Shown here: in pieces, positions 9,142-16,231 of the stretch
How positions within the stretch are numbered: position 1 is the stretch's first letter
Layout of the letters: every line of letters starts with the position of its first letter
Origin: DATFKA01 sp042095835
Lineage (GTDB): Bacteria > Bacteroidota > Bacteroidia > Chitinophagales > Saprospiraceae
Assembly: GCA_042095835.1 (NCBI GenBank)
Contig: JBELML010000050.1
Coordinates: 1-37,677 of the forward strand
Direction of reading: 5' to 3'
DNA length: 37,677 nt
The notes under the pieces: model-generated
What the model saw: only the letters and a program-made list of their open reading frames with translations
Databases searched by the model: none
What the model was told of the DNA's origin: nothing
Program-made: the position numbers and the translations under genes

Positions 9142-11394
9142 ATGCAGCAGCAAAGCAGAGACCATTTCTTATCTTTTGGATTAGTTTTTCTATTCCTCTT
9201 TTCAGCTCAATTAATTCTCGCGCAGACTTTTGTACCCAAATCTTATCCCGTTCAACTAGGTGATGATTTCATGCAAACGCCTTGGCTCGGAGGGCTTAAT
9301 TGCCCACAGGTATCGGCCATTGACCTGAACGGAGACGAATTTATGGATCTTCATATTTTTGATAGAACAGGAAACGTTCAATTGACCTATATCTACAGTG
9401 GAAATGGTAGCACTCCTGCCTATACCTATGATTCTACCTATTTAAAAGGCTTTCCTGAGGTAGATAATTGGATGTTGGTGAGAGATTATAATGGAGATGA
9501 TATTCCCGATATTTTTTCGTATTCGGATATACCTGGGATTGATGGTATTGTGGTCTACACTGGTAGTCGCGAGAACGGTCAACTGAGTTTTGAAAGGGTA
9601 CAATTTGATGTAGCTTTCAATCTAGCTTTTTTCCCTTCTAGCTCAGGGAACAGTTTACAAATATTTGTAAGTAAAATCGACTACCCCGCTATTGAAGACG
9701 TAGACTGTGACGGCGATTTAGATATTGTAACCTTCAACATTTCTGGTGGCTATGTCGAATGGTACAGAAACACTTCTGTAGAAAATGGCAATGGCCTGAA
9801 TAACTTAGATTACGTTTTAGAAGATGGCTGCTGGGGTGGCTTTTTTGAAAACGGTATCACCTCTACGGTCGATTTAGCACCCCAAGCCGGAGATTGCTTT
9901 TCGCCAGAGGCCGGAGCTATTGCTGTTAATTTCAGGCACGCAGGAAGTACCGTTATGCTTTTCGACCCTGATCAAGACGATGATATGGATATTGTATTAG
10001 GTGATTTATCTTTCAACAACCTCAATATGTTGACCAATGCAGGAGACTGCCAAAACGCTTGGATGAGTGCACAAAACGAGCAATTTCCCAATATCAATGC
10101 TCCGGTAGAGTTGCCCACTTTTCCAGCAAGCTTCGCAGTAGATATTAATCAAGATGGAATAAAAGACCTCCTGGCTGCACCAAATCTTAGACAAGGATCA
10201 GAGGACAAAGAAGTTTTGTGGTACTACCAAACCCAAGTAGAAGAAGGTGGTGCTATAAGTTATAAGCTCCAACAAAAAGACTTTTTAGTTGGCGAAAGTA
10301 TCGATATAGGCACGAAAGCTTATCCTGCTTTCATAGATTATAATGGCGATGGAAAGTTAGACATGGTCGTAGGCAACCAGTTTGATCTAATCAACGAAGG
10401 ACAATTCACTAGTTCCCTACATCTATTTGAGAACGTTGGTGAAGATAGTGCTCCGGTTTTTAAATTAGTAGATGAAGATTATTTAGGTCTAAGTCAATTT
10501 GTACCTGATGCTTACGGTTTTAGTCCCACTTTTGCCGATATGGACGATGATGGAGACCTAGATATTTTGGTCGGTGAAACTTTTGGGACCCTCTTTTATG
10601 GCGAAAATACTGCTGGCCCACGCAATGGTTTGCAAATTAATAATTGGATCGCTAATTATATGGGTATTGATGTTGGCTTAGCAAGCTATCCAACAGTAGC
10701 AGATGTAGACCTTGATGGCTTAGCTGATTTAATCATTGGTGAACGAAACGGAAATGTCAACTATTTCAAAAATATAGGCGCAGGTCACCAGCCCCAGTTC
10801 AATGCTACTCCAGATGATGATCGCTTTGGCGGGATAAATACTAGAGGTGCGGGTTTCTTAGTAGGCAATAGCACGCCTCAGGTCTTTTATAGGGGCGACA
10901 AAGCCTATATATTAACTGGTTCTGAGGAAGGCTCTCTAAGCTTGTACGCCTCCGAAGATCGAAGCCTGACACAACTCAGGCTAGAGGCCGAGTCCGTCGG
11001 TAATATAAAGGTAGGAGAAGGCACCACTGTTGCGCTGGCCGATCTCAACCTAGACGGAACCTACGATCTAGTTGTCGGAAATGAACGCGGAGGACTTAGC
11101 GTATATGAAACGGGCTATACTGCTCCTGTCATCACTAGTACACGCGGATACGAGGATTTATCAGGTGTAGAAATTTATCCAAATCCGGCACATGATTGGC
11201 TGCGTATTCAACAAAATGAGCATTTTGGTAGCTGGAGACTACGCGTTCAAAATAGCACTGGTCAGTTGATGATTGATGATCAAATCCACCAACAATCTAT
11301 ACAAGTCCCTACTGCTCATTGGCCGAAAGGAATATATTTCGCCGAGATTATTGTGGAGCGAAGAAGAAGTGTCCAGAAAATTGTTGTACAATAG
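9142..11394 (+). CDS. Secreted FG-GAP/VCBS repeat protein with T9SS C-terminal sorting domain
   Basis: About 750 residues, exported and probably attached to the cell surface or released by the type IX secretion system. A signal peptide (hydrophobic GLVFLFLFSAQLILAQ) is followed by a beta-propeller with calcium-loop motifs of the form DxDxDGxxD: DLNGDEFMD, DYNGDDIPD, DVDCDGDLD, DPDQDDDMD, DINQDGIKD, DYNGDGKLD, DMDDDGDLD, DVDLDGLAD and DLNLDGTYD. The last 80 residues form a Por-secretion-type domain (VEIYPNPAHDWLRIQ, GIYFAEI, KIVVQ at the very end). The frame extends to a TTG at 9100, but the ATG at 9142 puts the signal peptide at the right distance. Such propellers often serve adhesion or binding; no enzyme domain was seen. 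Confidence 0.93.
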   Translation: MQQQSRDHFLSFGLVFLFLFSAQLILAQTFVPKSYPVQLGDDFMQTPWLGGLNCPQVSAIDLNGDEFMDLHIFDRTGNVQLTYIYSGNGSTPAYTYDSTYLKGFPEVDNWMLVRDYNGDDIPDIFSYSDIPGIDGIVVYTGSRENGQLSFERVQFDVAFNLAFFPSSSGNSLQIFVSKIDYPAIEDVDCDGDLDIVTFNISGGYVEWYRNTSVENGNGLNNLDYVLEDGCWGGFFENGITSTVDLAPQAGDCFSPEAGAIAVNFRHAGSTVMLFDPDQDDDMDIVLGDLSFNNLNMLTNAGDCQNAWMSAQNEQFPNINAPVELPTFPASFAVDINQDGIKDLLAAPNLRQGSEDKEVLWYYQTQVEEGGAISYKLQQKDFLVGESIDIGTKAYPAFIDYNGDGKLDMVVGNQFDLINEGQFTSSLHLFENVGEDSAPVFKLVDEDYLGLSQFVPDAYGFSPTFADMDDDGDLDILVGETFGTLFYGENTAGPRNGLQINNWIANYMGIDVGLASYPTVADVDLDGLADLIIGERNGNVNYFKNIGAGHQPQFNATPDDDRFGGINTRGAGFLVGNSTPQVFYRGDKAYILTGSEEGSLSLYASEDRSLTQLRLEAESVGNIKVGEGTTVALADLNLDGTYDLVVGNERGGLSVYETGYTAPVITSTRGYEDLSGVEIYPNPAHDWLRIQQNEHFGSWRLRVQNSTGQLMIDDQIHQQSIQVPTAHWPKGIYFAEIIVERRRSVQKIVVQ

Positions 11395-11403
11395 GTTTTG
11401 GCA

Positions 11404-11652
11404 CTAAAATAGTATGGGAGCCTGGTACCCTATCACCTTGCCTTTTTGGGGGTCAATAAAAGCTATGCCTCCCTCCCACTCTGCTACTACTTTATCAGAG
11501 ACTTTTTGCACGTGAATTACTGGATTTTGCTTGGCCTCCTCTCTTAAGTAGGTACCAAGTGCACAACGCCAGACGACCTTTTTCTTTAGGGGGTCGATAG
11601 CAATAACCAGACTTTTGTGAGATACATAAGCAAAATCGGCCATACAATACAA
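11404..11652 (-). CDS. Small hypothetical protein resembling PQQ/WD-type propeller blades
   Basis: An 82-residue ORF (the ATG at 11643 is an alternative start), with no signal peptide and no membrane segment. Two stretches look like beta-propeller blade strands: VIAIDPLKKKVVWRCALGTY and VVAEWEGGIAFIDPQKGKVI, both with the (I/F)DPxKxKV turn common in PQQ-like repeats. Two blades cannot close a propeller, so it may be a small stand-alone protein or a remnant of a larger one. It ends 9 bases after the convergent FG-GAP gene. Coding looks plausible from composition, but I do not recognise the family. Confidence 0.5.
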   Translation of the reverse strand: MYCMADFAYVSHKSLVIAIDPLKKKVVWRCALGTYLREEAKQNPVIHVQKVSDKVVAEWEGGIAFIDPQKGKVIGYQAPILF

Positions 11653-11730
11653 AACAAGGGTTTTCCTCTTTTACACCACTTACAACATAATGAATGGAGA
11701 AATAATTCCTTGTTACTGTACTATCTTTGC

Positions 11731-13062
11731 TTACATTTTAGCGATTTGAGTCAGTATTTTATGATACTTCTTAGATAGATCTTCCTTCCAATCCTCGCTT
11801 TGTTTCTGGTAGCGTTTTGCCCAGGTATGCTGCTGTAGCGCCTCTCGCCACCAAAGAGAGCCAAAAGCCAATAAACCCAAAGCTACAGCAATAGCGAAAA
11901 TCCATAAATTGGAAAAAGCCAGGCTTGTAATAAAGAGGATAGTATAAAAAATGAGGAAAATTCCAAGATGAGTAGATAACAAAATAGGAGAATAGAACTC
12001 CGTTCTTTTGACCTTCTGATCAGCAATGCGCTTGGCATATTGAGCTGGCAAAAAGACAAAGACATAGCCCACCCACACTGGAATAGCCCACAATATCAAA
12101 GCCAAAACTCGCCATGCACTTACTTTGCTGTCTTTAGCAAAAATATTTAAAGGTATCTGAGCTTTTTCTAGTTCTGATAATAAGCTACTCGACTCTTTTA
12201 GGAGACTTGTTTTTTGGTCTTCCGGCCATTCATCGATTGGATTAGCAATGCTTCGATCAGCTTTTAAGAGGGCATCTTCTCGTGATAATACAGGAAAAAC
12301 GGATTCGTAAGCGACTTTGCCTCTTTTGATTTGCTGAAGGTGTTCGACCAAAGGCTCATCTTTTTGATCTTTAATATGCACTAGGTTGTCCATCATTCGT
12401 TCTGTCAGTTCCCCTCTTAAGGCTCTGTCAAAACGAGCAAAATGATTATCAGAATCCTTGATCAACTTTCTCACACTAATGGCTTCTCCACAGCTGACCA
12501 TCATCTCCGAACGAGGTCGCTCAGAATAGGTATAACTCACACCAACTGGTACAATATAAAGGTCCTCTAAATCTGGATATTGCTGAAAAGCACCATAAGC
12601 CAGCCTAGATATCCCTTTATGGATAGGGCGCAATCTTTTTTCATGAACTGCGGACCCTTCTGGAAAAATCATAATCGTTCGATTCTCCTTTAAAGCAGCA
12701 TAACAGGCAGCAAAGGAAGTATAATTACTTTTGAGGTCTCTAAAATTACCATCTCGCTTACGGTAAATTGGAATCATATTGAGCGAGCGCATCAAGAAAT
12801 TAAAAATAGGCTTTCTGAAAAAATCTCCTCGGACCAAAAAATATAGTGGTCGCCACATGAAGACTGCCATCACACAAGGTTCCATGAATCCAGTGGGATG
12901 ATTAGCAGCAAGAATAACAGGCTTATTTTTTGGAATGCGATCTGTATGCGAAAGGAATATTTTCCGATAATACATCCAGATACCAATTCGAGCAATTGGT
13001 CGCACCAAATAATAAAACACGCCTGTATAAAAAGGCATTTTGTGAGATTGCGCTTTGGTCAT
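11731..13062 (-). CDS. Lysophospholipid/glycerol-3-phosphate acyltransferase family protein (PlsC-like)
   Basis: A membrane acyltransferase of the LPLAT/PlsC superfamily, likely in phospholipid synthesis. Motif I is NHPTGFMEP with His55 (numbered from the chosen start); the acidic residue that is normally Asp is Glu61 here. The glycerolipid-binding motif is FPEG at 133-136 (IMIFPEGSAVHEKRL). The C-terminal third has at least three hydrophobic stretches (ALILWAIPVWVGYVFVFLPA, LGIFLIFYTILFITSLAF and IFAIAVALGLLAF) that should anchor it in the inner membrane. The open frame begins at a TTG at 13089, but the ATG at 13062 has an AGGAG six bases upstream and is clearly better, giving 443 residues. 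It is divergent from miaA. Confidence 0.9.
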   Translation of the reverse strand: MTKAQSHKMPFYTGVFYYLVRPIARIGIWMYYRKIFLSHTDRIPKNKPVILAANHPTGFMEPCVMAVFMWRPLYFLVRGDFFRKPIFNFLMRSLNMIPIYRKRDGNFRDLKSNYTSFAACYAALKENRTIMIFPEGSAVHEKRLRPIHKGISRLAYGAFQQYPDLEDLYIVPVGVSYTYSERPRSEMMVSCGEAISVRKLIKDSDNHFARFDRALRGELTERMMDNLVHIKDQKDEPLVEHLQQIKRGKVAYESVFPVLSREDALLKADRSIANPIDEWPEDQKTSLLKESSSLLSELEKAQIPLNIFAKDSKVSAWRVLALILWAIPVWVGYVFVFLPAQYAKRIADQKVKRTEFYSPILLSTHLGIFLIFYTILFITSLAFSNLWIFAIAVALGLLAFGSLWWREALQQHTWAKRYQKQSEDWKEDLSKKYHKILTQIAKM

Positions 13063-13086
13063 ACTGCTCCTATATTTAAATGTCCG

Positions 13087-13094
13087 CAAAATTA
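13087..13094 (-). promoter_or_regulatory. Candidate -7 box of the acyltransferase gene
   Basis: On the minus strand the sequence reads TAATTTTG, an exact match to the Bacteroidota -7 consensus TAnnTTTG, 24 bases upstream of the acyltransferase ATG. No convincing -33 TTTG was found at standard spacing. Confidence 0.45.
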
Positions 13095-13098
13095 ATAC

Positions 13099-13106
13099 TA
13101 TTTTTG
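13099..13106 (+). promoter_or_regulatory. Candidate -7 box of miaA
   Basis: TATTTTTG matches TAnnTTTG on the plus strand and ends 4 bases before the miaA ATG at 13111. If used, transcription would start at or next to the ATG, making the mRNA leaderless or nearly so. It lies only 4 bases from the opposing box of the acyltransferase gene. Confidence 0.4.
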
Positions 13107-13110
13107 TTTC

Positions 13111-14358
13111 ATGCTGGATAAAAAAAAGTTCTTAATTGTAATTGGTGGCCCAACGGCTAGCGGTAAAACTAGTCTTGCCATCAAGATTGCCCAGCATTTC
13201 AATACCTCCATCGTCTCTGCCGACAGCCGGCAATTCTATCGGGAAATGACCATCGGCACCGCCAAACCCACTACGGAAGAGTTGGCAGCAGCTGATCACC
13301 ATTTTATTGATTCTTTATCTATAAGAGATTCGTATAGTGTAGGAGATTTTGAAAGAGAAGCAACTGAATTATTAGATCAACTCTTTGAAAATCAAGACAC
13401 TGTCATTTTTACTGGTGGCTCAGGACTTTTTATTAATGCTGTTTGTCAAGGTTTAGATAGCTTTCCAAAAGTAGACCCTGCTATTCGCTACGAACTCGAG
13501 CAACTTTATCAAGAAAAAGGGATCGAAGCTTTACAATTGGAGATTAAAAAAGTCGATCCAGATTACGCTCAGAAAGTAGATTTGGGCAACCCACATCGTC
13601 TCATTCGGGCCTTAAGTGTTTATCGGGCAAGTGGGCAAGCTTTCTCCTATTTCCTCAAAAAACAAACTGCGGGCAGGTCTTTTGAATGTATCTACCTGCA
13701 AATGTCCTGGGAAAGAGCTGCCCTGTACGATCGCATCAATCGAAGAGTGAATCTCATGCTCGAACAAGGTCTGGAAGCAGAAGCTAGAACCCTACACCCA
13801 TTTAAACAACAAACCTCCCTTCAAACTGTTGGTTATCAAGAACTATTCGACTATTTTGATGGAAATATTGACCGAGATACCGCGATAGACCTGATCAAAA
13901 GAAACTCTAGGCGCTACGCCAAACGGCAGCTCACTTGGATGCGCAGAGATGGCTTTTGGAAACAATTTGCCCCCAATCAATTTCCTAAAATCCTTGACTA
14001 CCTGACCTGGATAATGTCATCGGAGGCCCATCCTCAAACGATCAAAAACAAGGATAACGAAGATCATACTTATGGTTTTTTTCAGGAGCATTTAGCGTTT
14101 AGTTTAGGGAATATTTTTGTTCGCAAGAATTATGTGTTATTCGTAATGTCTCTGTCCGATGATCCTATAGCCACCCAATGGCTGCTACATGAATTCCATA
14201 CTAGGCCAAGTGCCTGTCCAGTATTTTTGCTTTCTCCTGCCGAGATTGAACCATTTGTTTTAGCTACTGGTTTTGTGCAATGTGATCCGGGGACAAAGCT
14301 TCCCCAATTGGTAGCAGATAAAATGGGTAGCCAAAAGTGCTACCAAAAGCATGAATAA
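13111..14358 (+). CDS. miaA: tRNA dimethylallyltransferase with additional C-terminal domain
   Basis: Transfers a dimethylallyl group to A37 of tRNAs that read codons beginning with U. The P-loop GGPTASGKT lies near residues 9-17. SADSRQFYREMTIGTAKPT (substrate Asp and the IG(T/S)AKP motif), the FTGGSGLF motif, NPHRLIRALSVY and the closing RNSRRYAKRQLTWMRRD (about 263-279) all fit the family. Standard MiaA ends near residue 300. Here about 110 more residues follow (from about 305), mixed alpha/beta in character (YVLFVMSLSDDPIATQW, HTRPSACPVFLLSPAEIEP), which I do not recognise. The gene overlaps the next one by 8 bases, so the extension is in genuine coding sequence at an operon junction. miaA is secure; the extension is unexplained. 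Confidence 0.95.
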   Translation: MLDKKKFLIVIGGPTASGKTSLAIKIAQHFNTSIVSADSRQFYREMTIGTAKPTTEELAAADHHFIDSLSIRDSYSVGDFEREATELLDQLFENQDTVIFTGGSGLFINAVCQGLDSFPKVDPAIRYELEQLYQEKGIEALQLEIKKVDPDYAQKVDLGNPHRLIRALSVYRASGQAFSYFLKKQTAGRSFECIYLQMSWERAALYDRINRRVNLMLEQGLEAEARTLHPFKQQTSLQTVGYQELFDYFDGNIDRDTAIDLIKRNSRRYAKRQLTWMRRDGFWKQFAPNQFPKILDYLTWIMSSEAHPQTIKNKDNEDHTYGFFQEHLAFSLGNIFVRKNYVLFVMSLSDDPIATQWLLHEFHTRPSACPVFLLSPAEIEPFVLATGFVQCDPGTKLPQLVADKMGSQKCYQKHE

Positions 14359-15607
14359 ACTCAAACTCGTCCTAAAGCAGTACCGCAGTATTGAATCCCA
14401 CATCTTGTATGCGATTGGTGTTCAATTTTCTGTACAGGTAGTAAGCACTTCTTTTTTCTTGTTACTCAACTATTATATGGCCGGAGAGGGCTATCCTGAT
14501 TTCAGAATTGCCGAGGTGCTATCCTTCCGATTTTTGGCTGTCTTCTGCTTGGCTTTCCCGATTGGTTTGTATATAAAAGGTCGGCGGCTAAAGCCTTTCT
14601 TTTACATGGCGGCCGTTGCTAATCCCATTATGGCCACCGCACTTTTGTGGGCAATTAAAATGCACTATGATCCCTTGATCAATGTTCTGGCGATGTCCTG
14701 GGGATTGTCGTATATGTGTATACAAGTAACGATTCTTCCTTTCATTCTGCTCAATGGTAGAAAGGAGATACACTCCGAGGCGTTTTCCCTGTCTTTTCTC
14801 ACTTTTAGTGGAACCATTGCTGTAATTGGCTTAGGGAATTATATTTTGCATTGGTTTAATCCTAGCCTTTTTAGTGTAGAAAATGTACTAAAAGCAGTAG
14901 CGGTGCTTTCGTTTTTTGGTTTATACTTTGTCAGGAAAATTGATATTGAAGAAAACATTTCCTATAAAGTACCTTTTAGACAAGTCCTGGAAAAATATGA
15001 CTGGAAAACCATCATCCAGGCAGTCATACCCACGATGATCATCTCGATTGGAGCGGGCTTTACTATACCTGTTATCAACTTGTTCTTTTTAAATGTTCAC
15101 GGAGTAGAATCAGGTACTTTTTCTTTATTAGGTAGTACCACTTACTTTTTGGTGGTCTGTGTTATTCTCCTGATGCCCTCGATCAAACGAAAGTTTGGGT
15201 ATCGGATAGCCATCACTTTATTTCAATCCTTAGCTGTTTTTACTTTGTTTATGCTCGCAGCTACGGAATGGTATAAAGATTGGTCGATTGCGGTTTATGT
15301 CGCTATCTTTTTTTATATCGCCCGACAGCCACTCATGAATGCAGCAGCTCCTATGACTTCTGAACTCATGATGTATTACGTAGGAAAAAGAAACCAAGAG
15401 ATCATATCTGCCTTAAATGCTTCTATCTGGTCTGGAAGTTGGTTCATTTCTATGAATCTTTTCTCCAGGATGCGAGAAGCTGATTTTAGTTACTCAAGTA
15501 TCTTCATGATCACTGTAGTGCTCTATATCATAGGCGTAGCCTGGTATGCCTACTTGATTAAACAATATTATCTAAAACAAAAATCTCCTAAAAATACCTT
15601 CGTATGA
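14351..15607 (+). CDS. MFS-like multi-pass membrane transporter
   Basis: A 418-residue integral membrane protein with about 11-12 hydrophobic helices spread over its length, for example ILYAIGVQFSVQVVSTSFFL, FLAVFCLAFPIGLYI, TIIQAVIPTMIISIGAGFTI, TYFLVVCVILLMPSI and FMITVVLYIIGVAWYAYLI. A short basic loop (SIKRKFGYR) follows a mid-protein helix, and the motif YIARQPLMNAAAPMTSELMMYY near the C-terminal half is typical of MFS proteins annotated as uncharacterised transporters in Bacteroidota. It overlaps miaA by 8 bases at its start and the thioesterase gene by 4 bases at its end, which implies translational coupling. The substrate is unknown. Confidence 0.8.
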   Translation: MNKLKLVLKQYRSIESHILYAIGVQFSVQVVSTSFFLLLNYYMAGEGYPDFRIAEVLSFRFLAVFCLAFPIGLYIKGRRLKPFFYMAAVANPIMATALLWAIKMHYDPLINVLAMSWGLSYMCIQVTILPFILLNGRKEIHSEAFSLSFLTFSGTIAVIGLGNYILHWFNPSLFSVENVLKAVAVLSFFGLYFVRKIDIEENISYKVPFRQVLEKYDWKTIIQAVIPTMIISIGAGFTIPVINLFFLNVHGVESGTFSLLGSTTYFLVVCVILLMPSIKRKFGYRIAITLFQSLAVFTLFMLAATEWYKDWSIAVYVAIFFYIARQPLMNAAAPMTSELMMYYVGKRNQEIISALNASIWSGSWFISMNLFSRMREADFSYSSIFMITVVLYIIGVAWYAYLIKQYYLKQKSPKNTFV

Positions 15608-16026
15608 TTTGGAAAAGAAAATTCACACTTGAAGACTTAGCGGCCGGTTCTCAGAACACCTTATCTGAGTATCTTGGCATGGAATATACTGAAATAGGCG
15701 ATGATTATATAAAAGCCCAAATGCCTGTAGATCATCGCACTGTACAACCTATGCGTTTGCTGCACGGTGGAGCCTCAGCTGCCCTGGCAGAGACATTAGG
15801 TAGCGTTGCAGGTTTAATGTGTATAGCTCCAGAAGAAAAGAAAACAGTAGTAGGTATTGAATTAAATTGCTCGCATTTAAGATCTGCGACCAAGGGATTT
15901 GTTACAGGTACCGTGAAGCCTATTCGTATCGGTAGAAAGCTACAGGTTTGGGAAATCAAGATTGCAGGAGAAAATGATAAGATGATTTGTGTCAGCCGAT
16001 TAACAATAATGGTCGTTGATCTGTAA
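15604..16026 (+). CDS. Hotdog-fold thioesterase (PaaI/EntH/MenI-like)
   Basis: A 140-residue acyl-CoA thioesterase. The segment LLHGGASAALAETLGSVAGL contains the HGG turn and the catalytic glutamate of the EntH/YdiI(MenI) branch of the PaaI family. VVGIELNCSHLRSATKGFVTG and the following KPIRIGRKLQVWEIKI match the rest of the fold. The resemblance to the DHNA-CoA and proofreading thioesterases is good, but there are no menaquinone or siderophore genes nearby, so the substrate is left open. It starts with an ATGA overlap with the transporter and is the last gene of the miaA-transporter-thioesterase operon. Confidence 0.88.
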   Translation: MIWKRKFTLEDLAAGSQNTLSEYLGMEYTEIGDDYIKAQMPVDHRTVQPMRLLHGGASAALAETLGSVAGLMCIAPEEKKTVVGIELNCSHLRSATKGFVTGTVKPIRIGRKLQVWEIKIAGENDKMICVSRLTIMVVDL

Positions 16027-16031
16027 CTTTG
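16024..16031 (+). promoter_or_regulatory. Candidate -7 box downstream of the thioesterase gene
   Basis: TAACTTTG matches TAnnTTTG exactly and overlaps the thioesterase stop codon. If active, it would give the secreted protein gene at 16232 a leader of about 195 bases that carries the structured repeat at 16091-16170. No clear -33 box was found. Confidence 0.35.
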
Positions 16032-16090
16032 CAGAAAAAGGCGTTATTTAGTAACGGACAAAGAATAGGTCTCGCATTTTGGCCGAGAAA

Positions 16091-16170
16091 ATTTTGTTTC
16101 AAGACAAGGCAAAAAACGTAGTTAATGCAGGGCATTAGCGAGGCTTTTTAACGCAGTATTGGGACAAAAG
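16091..16170 (+). repeat. Intergenic repeat element, copy A, with hairpin
   Basis: This stretch aligns without gaps to 24428-24507: the first 7 bases (ATTTTGT) are identical and 51 of the next 73 match. Both copies share blocks such as GGCAAAAA, GCGAG, TTTTTAACG and CAAAAG. The centre forms a hairpin TAATGC-agg-GCATTA (16123-16137) at exactly the same offset as the AATAGC-cca-GCTATT hairpin of copy B. No clear terminal inverted repeats remain in this copy. It lies between the thioesterase and choice-of-anchor-B genes. Confidence 0.65.
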
Positions 16171-16231
16171 ATTCCGCCATAAATCGATAAGTTATTTTTT
16201 GATCGTTACTTTGTTACACATTACAAAAACT

